NCBI GenBank assembly: GCA_020062605.1
Contig: JAGUWA010000013.1
Location: forward strand, 1 to 19,214
Reading direction: 5' to 3'
Length of the DNA stretch: 19,214 nt
Source of the DNA: Parvibaculum sp.
GTDB lineage: Bacteria; Pseudomonadota; Alphaproteobacteria; Parvibaculales; Parvibaculaceae
Shown: positions 5,808 through 13,764 of the stretch, piece after piece
Position numbering within the stretch: position 1 is the stretch's first letter
How the letters are laid out: each line of letters opens with the position of its first letter
The notes under the pieces: model-generated
The model's database searches: none
What the model was told of the DNA's origin: nothing
What the model saw: the letters and a program-made list of their open reading frames with translations, nothing else
Made by a program: the position numbers and the translations under genes

Positions 5808-7528
5808 CGACCTTGCCCAGCGCCGACGCAAAAGCGCTTGCGGATGCCAGCGACGGTCCGGAGGCCCCGCCCTTTCTCGACCGGCGAGGAAAGCCGGCAG
5901 CGCCGCCGCAGCGGATTGCGCATATCGTTTCGGTATCGGGCTCGCAGGCGATCGCCGTGCTCGAACGTGACCGGCATTCGCCCGAAGGCGGACCGCGCGT
6001 CGAAATCGGCCAGCTTGTGAAGGTACCCACGCCGCTTTCGACGGTTGTCGGCCTCGTCTCCGCGGTCAGCGCGCCGACGCCGGCAAGTGGCGGCGATGCC
6101 GAGGACATCAGGCTCATCGAACTCAACCTCGCCGGCGAAGTGGTCGACGACCCGCATGACGGGCGGCTCTCGTTCCGCCGCGGCGTGTCTCATCTGCCGA
6201 CGATTGGCGATCCCGTTCTGGCGGCGGATCGCCACGACCTGACGCGCGTCTATACGCAGCCGAATGTGGCGACGATCGAGGTCGGCACTCTCTTTCAGGA
6301 TGCCGCCGTTCCCGCGCGCTTCATCATCGACGATCTTCTGGCGAAGCATTTCATCGTTGTCGGTACGACGGGGTGCGGAAAATCCTGCGCGCTTACCGCC
6401 ATCCTGCAGCGCGTCCTCGACGGGCATAGTCACGCGCACATCGTGATGCTGGACGTGCATAACGAATATCCGACGGCGTTCGGAGATCGAGCCGAGCTCA
6501 TCGACCCGAGCAACCTCAACCTGCCATTCTGGTTGCTCAACTTCCAGGAGCTGTCGGCAGCGTTGACGAGCGGCGATACCTCTCACGATGCGGAAGTCGA
6601 GATCCTGAGCGATGCCGTGATTGCCGCGAAACGCCGCTATTCCGACGCTTCGTCACAGAGGCAGATCGCGCGCCGGCCTGGCGACAATGGCGGCGTGACG
6701 GTCGATGCGCCGACGCCGTTCCGTCTCTCCGATGTCGTCGCCTTCATCGACGAGCAGCTCGGCAAGCTCGACCGGACGCAGAAGACACTCCCCTTCCGGA
6801 GGCTCAAGAACAGGATCGAGACGCTGGCGAGCGATCAGCGCTACAGCTTCATGTTCGGCAGCCTGCAGGTGCAGGATACGATGACCGACATCCTCGGGCG
6901 ATTGTTCCGAGTACCGAACGACGGGCGACCGATCACGGTCATCGATTTGTCGACGGTGCCTCCGGAAATTCTCGACGTCGTCATTTCCGTCATCTCGCGG
7001 CTTGCCTTCGACCTTGCCGTCTGGAGCAAGGGCGGCTTGCCGATGCTCCTCGTCTGCGAGGAGGCGCATCGATACGCACCGGCGAATGCGGGCGAAAGTT
7101 TTGCGCCGACGCGGCAGGCGCTGTCGCGCATTGCAAAGGAAGGCCGCAAGTACGGGCTGTCGCTTGCCCTTGTTACGCAACGTCCCTCGGAGCTCGATAC
7201 CACCATTCTCTCCCAGTGCAGTACGGTCGTCGCGATGCGTCTTTCGACCGAGCGCGATCAGCAGGTGATGCGCGCCAACACTCATGACGGGGCGCTCGAC
7301 CTGCTCGACTTCCTGCCGCTTCTCGGCGACCGCGAGGCCATCGTTCTGGGGCAGGGCGTCGGCATGCCGATGCGCATCAAGTTCGCCGATATCGCCCCCA
7401 GGGGCGTGCCGCGGAACCTCAACAGCGGCTTCTCGCAATCCTGGAGCCGGCCCAATCTCGACCGGGCCGGCCTCGAGGCGATCGTTTCGCGCTGGCGTCA
7501 GGCGGGCCGCGAGCGGAACGGTTCCTAG
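5804..7528 (+). CDS. HerA/DUF87-type hexameric ATPase
   Basis: This 574-residue protein has a HerA-like architecture. An N-terminal beta-barrel (HAS-barrel-like) domain spans about residues 36-165 and includes the pattern IGQLVKVPTPLSTVVGLV. The RecA-type ATPase core follows, with Walker A GTTGCGKS (187-194), the motif LDVHNEY (216-222) where HerA has DxHGEY, and Walker B LLVCEEAHRY (415-424). SRIAKEGRKYGLSLALVTQRPSEL (441-464) holds the sensor and likely arginine finger. HerA proteins pump DNA with the NurA nuclease in DNA end resection, or act in phage-defence and membrane-associated complexes; no nurA-like gene adjoins here. The gene overlaps the preceding histidine kinase by 4 bases, so kinase and ATPase are very probably made together. 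The pairing suggests that the ATPase is regulated by, or provides the signal for, the kinase; the sequence does not show which. Confidence 0.88.
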   Translation: MTTLPSADAKALADASDGPEAPPFLDRRGKPAAPPQRIAHIVSVSGSQAIAVLERDRHSPEGGPRVEIGQLVKVPTPLSTVVGLVSAVSAPTPASGGDAEDIRLIELNLAGEVVDDPHDGRLSFRRGVSHLPTIGDPVLAADRHDLTRVYTQPNVATIEVGTLFQDAAVPARFIIDDLLAKHFIVVGTTGCGKSCALTAILQRVLDGHSHAHIVMLDVHNEYPTAFGDRAELIDPSNLNLPFWLLNFQELSAALTSGDTSHDAEVEILSDAVIAAKRRYSDASSQRQIARRPGDNGGVTVDAPTPFRLSDVVAFIDEQLGKLDRTQKTLPFRRLKNRIETLASDQRYSFMFGSLQVQDTMTDILGRLFRVPNDGRPITVIDLSTVPPEILDVVISVISRLAFDLAVWSKGGLPMLLVCEEAHRYAPANAGESFAPTRQALSRIAKEGRKYGLSLALVTQRPSELDTTILSQCSTVVAMRLSTERDQQVMRANTHDGALDLLDFLPLLGDREAIVLGQGVGMPMRIKFADIAPRGVPRNLNSGFSQSWSRPNLDRAGLEAIVSRWRQAGRERNGS

Positions 7529-7639
7529 GAAAACATCCGCGACACAATGCCCGCGATGGCAGGGCGCCGCCGCGGATGCGCGCCCTCCGGACTCTGTTAT
7601 GCTTGCGGTCTTGCATCCCACTGTCCAGAGAGGCTCACC

Positions 7640-8083
7640 ATGTTTCGCCCGCTCCTGCCGGTTCTTCTGCTGCTCGCGCCGATCCTTGCCTCCTGCGGTG
7701 AGAACGCGACGAGCGACATAGCGGTGAACGATGTCTGGGCGCGGGCAAGCGTGACCGATACGGGCGCTGCCTATGCCAGGATCGAGAACAGGGGCGGGGC
7801 AGACGACACGCTGATCGAGGCGCTGTCGCCCGTGGCGGAGCGGGTCGAAATTCACGACATGACGATGGAAGGCATGGTGATGAAGATGCGCAAGCTCGAC
7901 GCGCTCCCGGTTGAGGCGGGAGAGACCGTGACGCTTGCGCCGGGCGGCAAGCACATCATGCTGATCGGGCTTCACGGGCCCATCGAAGAAGGCGCATCGG
8001 TTCCGCTGACGCTGGTCTTCGAAAAGGCGGGCAGGATCGAGACCGAAGCCCCGGTGCGCGCCGCCGGTCAGGGCGGGCGTTGA
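7640..8083 (+). CDS. PCu(A)C-type periplasmic copper chaperone, lipoprotein
   Basis: The 147-residue product begins with a lipoprotein signal peptide: MFRPLLPVLLLLAPI followed by lipobox L-A-S-C, with lipidated Cys19. The copper-site pattern of the PCu(A)C family, H-x10-M-x21-H-x-M, is exact here: His72, Met83, His105 and Met107. A methionine-rich stretch DMTMEGMVMKM lies between the first two. Family members deliver Cu(I) in the periplasm to the CuA site of cytochrome oxidase, usually with a Sco protein. Here no sco or cox gene is adjacent. The start at 7640 is supported by AGAGAGG at 7626-7632; earlier in-frame starts would add an arginine-rich stretch that spoils the signal peptide. The basic, glycine-rich tail shows no motif. 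Confidence 0.93.
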   Translation: MFRPLLPVLLLLAPILASCGENATSDIAVNDVWARASVTDTGAAYARIENRGGADDTLIEALSPVAERVEIHDMTMEGMVMKMRKLDALPVEAGETVTLAPGGKHIMLIGLHGPIEEGASVPLTLVFEKAGRIETEAPVRAAGQGGR

Positions 8084-8438
8084 GGTGTCGGGAGTTCTCT
8101 CTCAGCATCGTCTTTGCCGGGCTTGGGGCGACTGATTCGGATCCGGAAATTGCTGCACTGCATATAATCAGTGTGCGGCGCAATATTCTTACGAAACCGG
8201 GCTCAGCGCTCTCCAGCAGACATTACGCGCGTGTCATAAATGCCATAGAGAGCATCAATATTGCATTCGTGTGTGGCAACCTCACCCCGCAGGCTTGACT
8301 CAAACCCGCAATAAATGTCGGCTAGTGCTTGAGGGATGCTGACTGACCGGGGGGAAACAGTCGAAATGCTTTCCGATTTCTCCTCCCGGCCAGGCTGCAA
8401 AGTTAGTGAAGCCATCGAGGATCGAGGAGGATCGCTCC
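8084..8438. other. 355-base intergenic region upstream of the DUF1302 gene
   Basis: I see no convincing gene here: the short open frames have non-coding codon use. The stretch is less GC-rich than its flanks and probably holds the promoter of the DUF1302 gene. Signals seen are a perfect TATAAT at 8163-8168, two CAATATT boxes (8181-8187 and 8256-8262, the second within the palindrome CAATATTG), and CTTGAC at 8294-8299 without a good -10 partner. Confidence 0.5.
8156..8173. promoter_or_regulatory. TATAAT box framed by an inverted repeat
   Basis: CACTG (8156-8160) and CAGTG (8169-8173) form an inverted repeat around CATATAAT, which contains a perfect -10 hexamer at 8163-8168. No good -35 is found 16-18 bases upstream (GATCCG), so if real this would be an activator-dependent or repressed promoter. 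It lies 270 bases before the DUF1302 start. Confidence 0.25.
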
Positions 8439-10442
8439 ATGAAAAGAAGAATTGCCCAAAAAGTGTTTTTGGGCGGCATGACGGGTGCGGCAATGCTGCT
8501 GGCCGTCGGAACGGCTCATGCCGTCGAATTCAAGTTCGGGGAAGCCAATCTCCAGATCGACAATCTGGTTTCGGTCGGCACCGGATTCCGGACCTCCAAA
8601 CAGGATTGTACCCACGTTGCGATTCCGAACGGCGGCTGCTCCGCCGGAAACGGCGCCGGAATGGGTCTCAATGACGATGACGGCAACATCAATACCGACC
8701 AGTGGGATCCCTACACCGCAACCGTCAAGATCACGACCGACTTCGATCTTCAATGGCAAAATTTCGGCGCATTCGTTCGCACCAAGGCGTTCTACGACTA
8801 CTGGGTGAACGAGGAACTCGGCACCAGGAACAACCGGTTCGGCAAGCGTCCTCTCGTTGACGCGGCGCGCGGCGATGCGGCACGGGATTTCGGCGGAAGA
8901 AGCTTCGACATTCTCGATGCTTTCGTGTACGGGAATTTCGACGTTGCGGGCATGCCCTTAAATGTCCGCGTCGGCAAGCAGGTTGTGAACTGGGGTGAAA
9001 GCCTCTTCATCCAGGGCGGTATCAATTCCTTTCTGCCGATCGACGTGACGGCCATCCGCACGCCCGGTTCGGAACTGAAGGAGGCGCTGATGCCGACGCC
9101 TTCCGTGTTCGCGTCCATCGGGCTGCCGGGCAGCGTAACGGTCGAGGCTTTCTGGCAGTTCGGGTGGCAGAAAACGGAACTGGACGCCTGCGGCACCTTC
9201 TTCAGCACCACCGACGCCGCCTGCGAGGGCGGTGCATATGTCATGTTCGTCGGAGAATATCCGGGTCCCGTCCTGATTCCCCGTCGTGCGTCCGAGGAGG
9301 GCGACGACACGGGCACCTTCGGCGTGGCGATCAAGCATTACGCGGAAAACCTCGGAATGGGGACGGATCTCGGTCTGTATTTCACGCAGCAGAGCCTGGT
9401 CGTGCCGGTCGGCACGTTTTCGCTTGGCGATTTCGGCGCCGCGACGGCAGGTCTTGGTGCACCGTCTGCCGACCTGGCGTCCTTTTGCGGCGCCTTCGGG
9501 CAAGCGACCTTTTTGGGTTGCGCGACAACTCCAATTGTGGCTCTCGGCGGGTTGACGGCCTTGGAGGCCGGCGTGGGTGCCGTCGCGGCGACAAAGAACT
9601 ACCTGATGCAGTATCCCGAAGACGTCCAGACCGTCGGTGCCAGCTTCAATACGTCGATTCCGCTTTTCGGCGGGTCGGCCTTTTCCGGCGAAGTGGCGTT
9701 TACGCCCGATATGCCGTTCACGCTCAGCGACCCGGAAATCAATTCCGCCGAACTGGATGCCATCGACGCCTGTTCTTTTGCCTTGGGATTGCCGGCCGGC
9801 AGCTGTATCAGCCAGGGAAGCCAGAACGCCGGATTCGCCTATGCGCCGGGCGACGTGATCCGGGGCTATGACGAGTTCGATGTCATAACGGGTCAGCTTG
9901 CGACAATCAGCACGCTCAACCCGTCGGCGGCCCTTCCATCCCTGATCGGTTCGGACTTGATGATCCTGATCGCAAATGTCGGCTTCCAGTATCTTCCCGA
10001 TCTTTCGGACAGCACGAACAGGCTGGCCGCTCCGCGGGCGGCGAATACGCACCCCGATCTGGCCGCCGCGATGATCCTCGGCGATTCGGCTTGTGGTGCA
10101 GCCGCGGCCAGCCCCCTGGTTCCGGATTGCAAACTGGCTTACGCGACGTCCAGTTCCTGGGGTTACCGCCTCGCGGCCACCGCGGACTACAATAACGTTT
10201 TCGGAACGGCCTGGACGCTCACGCCGGTTCTTCAGTGGGCGCACGATGTGAATGGCGTGTCGGCCGGCCCGGTCGGTCCCGGTTTCGTCGACGGCAAGAA
10301 GACCATCAGCATCGGCCTCAACGCCAATCTCCAGAATACGTGGCGTGCGAATATCCAGTACACCAACAGTTTCGGTAACGAGTTCAAGAACTTTTCCAGC
10401 GACAAGGATTTCGTCACGATGACGGTCTCCTACGCGTTCTGA
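8439..10442 (+). CDS. DUF1302 outer-membrane beta-barrel protein
   Basis: This 667-residue exported protein has a Sec signal peptide (MKRRIAQKVFLGGMTGAAML..., cleavage after AHA at 28). The mature part begins VEFKFGEANLQIDNLVSVG. It contains many aromatic, alternating strand-like segments, the conserved RVGKQVVNWGESLFIQGGIN region typical of DUF1302, and ends in a C-terminal Phe (TVSYAF), the usual BAM recognition signal of outer-membrane barrels. The start at 8439 is chosen over an ATG 11 codons earlier, because GAGGAGG sits 8 bases upstream and the signal peptide then begins MKRR. DUF1302 proteins are usually found with DUF1329, a YCF48-like protein and an RND exporter, and are thought to act in transport of hydrophobic compounds across the outer membrane. 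The first two partners follow here; an exporter does not. The gene ends in its own terminator. Confidence 0.93.
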   Translation: MKRRIAQKVFLGGMTGAAMLLAVGTAHAVEFKFGEANLQIDNLVSVGTGFRTSKQDCTHVAIPNGGCSAGNGAGMGLNDDDGNINTDQWDPYTATVKITTDFDLQWQNFGAFVRTKAFYDYWVNEELGTRNNRFGKRPLVDAARGDAARDFGGRSFDILDAFVYGNFDVAGMPLNVRVGKQVVNWGESLFIQGGINSFLPIDVTAIRTPGSELKEALMPTPSVFASIGLPGSVTVEAFWQFGWQKTELDACGTFFSTTDAACEGGAYVMFVGEYPGPVLIPRRASEEGDDTGTFGVAIKHYAENLGMGTDLGLYFTQQSLVVPVGTFSLGDFGAATAGLGAPSADLASFCGAFGQATFLGCATTPIVALGGLTALEAGVGAVAATKNYLMQYPEDVQTVGASFNTSIPLFGGSAFSGEVAFTPDMPFTLSDPEINSAELDAIDACSFALGLPAGSCISQGSQNAGFAYAPGDVIRGYDEFDVITGQLATISTLNPSAALPSLIGSDLMILIANVGFQYLPDLSDSTNRLAAPRAANTHPDLAAAMILGDSACGAAAASPLVPDCKLAYATSSSWGYRLAATADYNNVFGTAWTLTPVLQWAHDVNGVSAGPVGPGFVDGKKTISIGLNANLQNTWRANIQYTNSFGNEFKNFSSDKDFVTMTVSYAF

Positions 10443-10470
10443 TCCTTCGGAACATGTGTGAAGCAAATGA

Positions 10471-10499
10471 GCCCGGCGGTTTCGACCGCCGGGCTTTTT
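10471..10499 (+). terminator. Intrinsic terminator after DUF1302 gene
   Basis: A perfect 10-bp stem GCCCGGCGGT/ACCGCCGGGC encloses a TTCG tetraloop and is followed by five T residues (10495-10499). This is a textbook strong terminator and separates the DUF1302 and DUF1329 transcripts. Confidence 0.95.
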
Positions 10500-10657
10500 C
10501 ATTTCCGCGATGCGCGGGCGCCTTGAATGGAGAGGGCAAGCGAACCGGCCGGCGTTGGCATTGTATGTTGCGCTGCGTCAGGAATCGCCGCTGGCCGCCT
10601 GAATAGTCCGTAGACGGACGACAAGATCGAAATCCGGTACGGCCGCAAACTCCCGTT

Positions 10658-10675
10658 CATTAAAAAGATTTAATG
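10658..10675. repeat. Inverted repeat CATTAAA-N4-TTTAATG (candidate operator)
   Basis: A perfect 7-bp inverted repeat with spacer AAGA lies in a short AT-rich patch between GC-rich flanks. It is about 75 bases upstream of the best -35 and 209 bases before the DUF1329 start, a usual place for an activator site. It lacks a following T tract, so a terminator is unlikely. Confidence 0.4.
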
Positions 10676-10748
10676 CAAACAAGGGCTAAACTGCCCGAAA
10701 ATCGGGGCGAATAGAGGCGCGAAGGACACAGAATCCGTGGCGTGCGAT

Positions 10749-10776
10749 TTGCGAGCTTCGGCCAATTTGCTATCAT
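10749..10776 (+). promoter_or_regulatory. Candidate promoter for the DUF1329 gene
   Basis: TTGCGA (10749-10754) and TATCAT (10771-10776) are separated by 16 bases. The -10 matches consensus at 5 of 6 positions, the -35 at 4 of 6. Transcription would begin near 10783 and give a leader of about 100 bases. Confidence 0.4.
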
Positions 10777-10883
10777 CCCGTTTGAGTAAGGCGGGGAAAC
10801 CGGCCTCGGTGAACAGTACATAAAGCCAAAGGGCAAAAGCTGGCGCCGAAAGCCTCATAAGAAATCCAGTGGAGGGAACGTAT

Positions 10884-12239
10884 ATGAAAAGGACAACCTT
10901 GTTGGTGTCCGCCCTTGCGACAGCCGTGTTCGCAACCGGCGCGCTCGCCAAGGTTCCGGAAGCCCAGGTGAATCGTCTGGGCCAGGACCTCACCCCGATG
11001 GGGTCGGAAAAGGCCGGCGACGGCGATATTCCTGCATGGACCGGCGGCTTGCAGACCGTGCCCAGCAATGTCAGTTACAAGCCGGGCGACAAGCTCGCAG
11101 ACCCCTTCGCCAGCGATCCGGTCAAGTTCACGATCACGGGTGAAAACGCCGGTCAGTACGACGATATCCTGACGCCGGGCTACAAGGCCCTGCTCAAGGC
11201 CTATCCAACCTACAAGATGAACGTATATGAATCGCGCCGCACCTGCGCCTTCCCGGACAAGTTCTATCAGGCCAACAAGCGCAATGCGGCGGTCGGCGAA
11301 CTCGTCGGCGGCGGCTCGGGCGTCAGCGAAGCCATTTTCGGTTCGCCGTTCCCGATCCCGAACAATGCGCTCGAAATGATCTGGAACCACACGCTGCGTT
11401 ATCGCGCTTTCAAGACGGTCCGTCAGTTCGCGGCGGCGCCGGTTACGCGCGGCGGCGACTACACGCTCCAGATCGTGCAGGACGAGGCCATTCTCCAGTG
11501 GTCGGACCCCTCCGCGGAACGTGCCGAGGACCTCGACAACATCTCGCTCTACTACATCGCGAACACCATCGCCCCGGCCCGTGCCGCGGGTAACGTGATC
11601 CTGGTGTACGAAGCCCTGAACGCCGAAAAGCAGCCCCGTCAGGCCTGGCAGTACAGCCCGGGTACCCGCCGCGTGCGCCGTGCGCCGAACATCGCGTATG
11701 ACAATCCCGGCACGAACTCGGACGGTCTGTCCACGTCGGACAGCTTCGACGGCTACAATGGTGCGCCGGACCGCTACGACTGGACCGTGCTCGGCAAGAG
11801 CAAGCGCCTGATCTCGGCCAATGCCTATGTGGCTGAATCCACGCCCTACAAGGACTTCCTGAGCCCGCTTCACCTGAACCAGGACAAGGTGCGTTACGAA
11901 CTGCGCCGCGTCTGGGAATTCGAGGCGAAGCTGCGTCCGGATACGCGCCATGTCTACTCGCGCCGCGTCTATCATAATGACGAGGATGCCTGGCAGATTG
12001 CGTCGGCCGAACTTTATGACGGCCGTGGCCAGCTCTGGCGCGTTCAGGAACTCCAGCAGATCCAGCGCTACAACGTGCCGCTCTGCGGTTCCGCCGGCGA
12101 AATCGTCTACGATCTGCAGGCCGGCCGTTATCTGGCGCTCGCGCTGCAGAACGAAGAACCGCCGGTGAACTACTTCGCCGACGAGCTGGACAAGAACCGC
12201 TACACGCCGAACGCGATCCGTCAGCTCGGCGTCCGCTAA
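10884..12239 (+). CDS. DUF1329 periplasmic protein
   Basis: This 451-residue protein has a clear Sec signal peptide (MKRTTLLVSALATAVFATGALA, cleaved after residue 22). The mature N-terminus KVPEAQVNRLGQDLTPMGSEKAG, followed by GDIPAWTGGL, is the signature of DUF1329. Other conserved blocks are YKMNVYESRRTCAFPDK and QYSPGTRRVRRAPNIAYDNP, plus the C-terminal DGRGQLWRVQE. The DUF1329 fold is related, as I recall, to the LolA/LolB lipoprotein carriers, which supports a periplasmic shuttle for a lipid-like ligand. The start uses GGAGGGA (10871-10877) six bases before the ATG; a GTG five codons upstream overlaps that site and is rejected. It follows the DUF1302 gene but is a separate transcription unit bounded by terminators on both sides. 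Codon use is exceptionally biased to C/G-ending optimal codons, suggesting strong expression. Confidence 0.93.
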   Translation: MKRTTLLVSALATAVFATGALAKVPEAQVNRLGQDLTPMGSEKAGDGDIPAWTGGLQTVPSNVSYKPGDKLADPFASDPVKFTITGENAGQYDDILTPGYKALLKAYPTYKMNVYESRRTCAFPDKFYQANKRNAAVGELVGGGSGVSEAIFGSPFPIPNNALEMIWNHTLRYRAFKTVRQFAAAPVTRGGDYTLQIVQDEAILQWSDPSAERAEDLDNISLYYIANTIAPARAAGNVILVYEALNAEKQPRQAWQYSPGTRRVRRAPNIAYDNPGTNSDGLSTSDSFDGYNGAPDRYDWTVLGKSKRLISANAYVAESTPYKDFLSPLHLNQDKVRYELRRVWEFEAKLRPDTRHVYSRRVYHNDEDAWQIASAELYDGRGQLWRVQELQQIQRYNVPLCGSAGEIVYDLQAGRYLALALQNEEPPVNYFADELDKNRYTPNAIRQLGVR

Positions 12240-12257
12240 AGCGGACTGGAAATGGCA

Positions 12258-12290
12258 AGGGCCGGGCCCCGGAAACGGGGTCCGGCCTTC
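12258..12290 (+). terminator. Intrinsic terminator after DUF1329 gene
   Basis: A stem of 14 pairs (12258-12271 with 12276-12289, two G-U) is closed by a GAAA tetraloop and ends in CCTTC. The T tract is weak, so termination may be partial, but the stem is very stable. Confidence 0.8.
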
Positions 12291-12526
12291 TGCTGTGCGG
12301 ATGGGCGTCTCCAGCTGCCGCCCGTTTAACCTTGTTTTACGGGTGGTGCCGGAATCGGGCGAGAGTCCAAGACGGATTGCGAAATTTGCGCTATAAGAAC
12401 GGAAAACGACTATAACAAACCAAGAAAACAGGAAGCGCGCCGCCTGGCGGCATCGGGGCTCGGGGGAGACCGGGAGCGGTGCAGTTACGGCGGCCAGAAA
12501 CGCCCGAGTGCAGGAGCCTAGGTAAA

Positions 12527-13612
12527 ATGTCTTCGTTTTTTTCCCGGATCGTATCGAGCGGGGCGCCGCGTCTGCGGCTCATGTCCCTTGCCGGCGCGTG
12601 CGCCATTGCGCTGGCGCTCACCAGTTTCGGCCTGCGGCCTGCTGCCGCACAGGAAGAGGCCGCTTCGTCCGGCATCGAGTATGCCGTTCCGTCCGATCTT
12701 GCGGCCGAATCGCTGCTTCTCGACGCGACCTATGCGGGCGAGCGGCTGGTTGCCGTCGGCGAGTTCGGCCATGTCGTGCTGTCCGACGATCGCGGCGTCA
12801 CCTGGCATCAGGCCAGGACAGTCCCGACCCAGGCGACGCTCACGGGTGTGACCTTCGTGAACAAGGATCTCGGCTTCGCCGTCGGTCACGATGCGACGGT
12901 TATCCGCACGACGGATAGCGGCGAGACATGGGAGCTTGTCTATAACGACAGCGAATCCGAAATGGCCTTCATGACGGTCTATTTCGAAAACGAGAAGCGC
13001 GGTTTTGCGATGGGCGCCTTCTCCTTCATCGTCGAGACGAGTGACGGGGGAGAGACGTGGGAAGAGCGTTCGCTGAGCGACGGCCTGCTCGACGACTACC
13101 ATCTCAACAAGCTCTTCTCCGATAAGGATGGCGATCTCTTCGTCGCCGCCGAGTTCGGCGTCGTCTATCACTCAACCGACAAGGGCCGCACCTTCAATCG
13201 AATCCAGACGCAGTACGAAGGCTCCTTTTGGGGCGGGTTTGGAATGTCGGACGGCTCGGTCATGGTCTTCGGCATGCGCGGCAATGCGTTCCGCTCCTAC
13301 GACAAGGGCCAGACCTGGCAGAAGGTTGATACGGGCACGGACAAGTCGATCGCCGGCGGCGTGCAGCTCGGCAACGGCAAGATCGTTCTCGTCGGGCTCC
13401 AGGGCTATGTCGGCTATAGCGACAATGGCGGCAAGAGCTTCACGGAGGTGACGCGCGCAGACCGTCTCGGCTATGCGGCGGTCACGGACGGTCCGGACGG
13501 TCAGATCGTCGTCTTCGGCGAGCCGGGCGCGAAACTCATGCCGGACGACATGGAGAAGGCGCGCGAGGAAGTCGGCGCCAAGATCACGGCGCAGGCCGGC
13601 AGCGACAGCTGA
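12527..13612 (+). CDS. YCF48-like exported beta-propeller with six Asp-boxes
   Basis: This 361-residue protein has a signal peptide (residues 1-41, ending PAAA). It is followed by a propeller with six evenly spaced Asp-box repeats: SDDRGVTW (86), TTDSGETW (128), TSDGGETW (171), STDKGRTF (216), SYDKGQTW (257) and SDNGGKSF (298). The spacing is 41-45 residues. This matches the YCF48/Hcf136-like family, whose plastid members help assemble photosystem II. Non-photosynthetic bacteria carry a branch of the family beside RND (MMPL) exporters with DUF1302 and DUF1329, as here. The start at 12527 gives a proper signal peptide; AGGAG lies 10 bases upstream. It follows the DUF1329 terminator, so it is probably transcribed separately, with TATAAG (12392) or TATAAC (12411) as possible -10 elements but no good -35. 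The partner exporter is absent from the window. Confidence 0.9.
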   Translation: MSSFFSRIVSSGAPRLRLMSLAGACAIALALTSFGLRPAAAQEEAASSGIEYAVPSDLAAESLLLDATYAGERLVAVGEFGHVVLSDDRGVTWHQARTVPTQATLTGVTFVNKDLGFAVGHDATVIRTTDSGETWELVYNDSESEMAFMTVYFENEKRGFAMGAFSFIVETSDGGETWEERSLSDGLLDDYHLNKLFSDKDGDLFVAAEFGVVYHSTDKGRTFNRIQTQYEGSFWGGFGMSDGSVMVFGMRGNAFRSYDKGQTWQKVDTGTDKSIAGGVQLGNGKIVLVGLQGYVGYSDNGGKSFTEVTRADRLGYAAVTDGPDGQIVVFGEPGAKLMPDDMEKAREEVGAKITAQAGSDS

Positions 13613-13639
13613 CCGGCCTCCGGTCTTCCGGAAATAGGG

Positions 13640-13669
13640 AACCCCGGCGCAAGCGCCGGGGTTCTTTTT
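13640..13669 (+). terminator. Intrinsic terminator after YCF48-like gene
   Basis: A perfect 10-bp stem AACCCCGGCG/CGCCGGGGTT with loop CAAG is followed by C and five T residues (13665-13669). It closes the exported-protein block before the CoA-enzyme block. Confidence 0.95.
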
Positions 13670-13764
13670 GACCCGGAACAAACCCCGCCACGCTTTCCTT
13701 TGGCCTGCCCTGAGGTCACAATTCCCTTCAAGAGCCTGCACAGGGCCATGCAAGGGAGGAGAGA

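Larger units (their letters stand above)
10500..10883. other. 384-base intergenic region upstream of the DUF1329 gene
   Basis: There is no credible gene in it. It holds the inverted repeat at 10658-10675 and the promoter candidate at 10749-10776. Its length, together with the terminator before it, shows that the DUF1329 gene has its own regulated promoter. Confidence 0.6.

Noticed and set aside
5804..7528. HerA ATPase as part of a NurA/HerA resection operon or a known defence system
   Set aside because: No nuclease, SIR2, DUF4297 or similar effector gene lies beside it; only the kinase does.
7547..7639. Upstream start for the copper chaperone
   Set aside because: It would put an arginine-rich stretch before the lipoprotein signal peptide; AGAGAGG supports 7640.
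6653..7975. Minus-strand open frame opposite the HerA-like ATPase and PCu(A)C gene
   Set aside because: It overlaps two well-supported genes and has antisense-type composition.
8080..8298. 72-codon frame after the PCu(A)C gene
   Set aside because: Codon use is unlike the genes around it, there is no ribosome-binding site, and it covers the likely DUF1302 promoter region.
8958..10502. Long minus-strand open frame opposite the DUF1302 gene
   Set aside because: No start signal or family match; the plus-strand frame has a signal peptide, a DUF1302 block and a C-terminal Phe.
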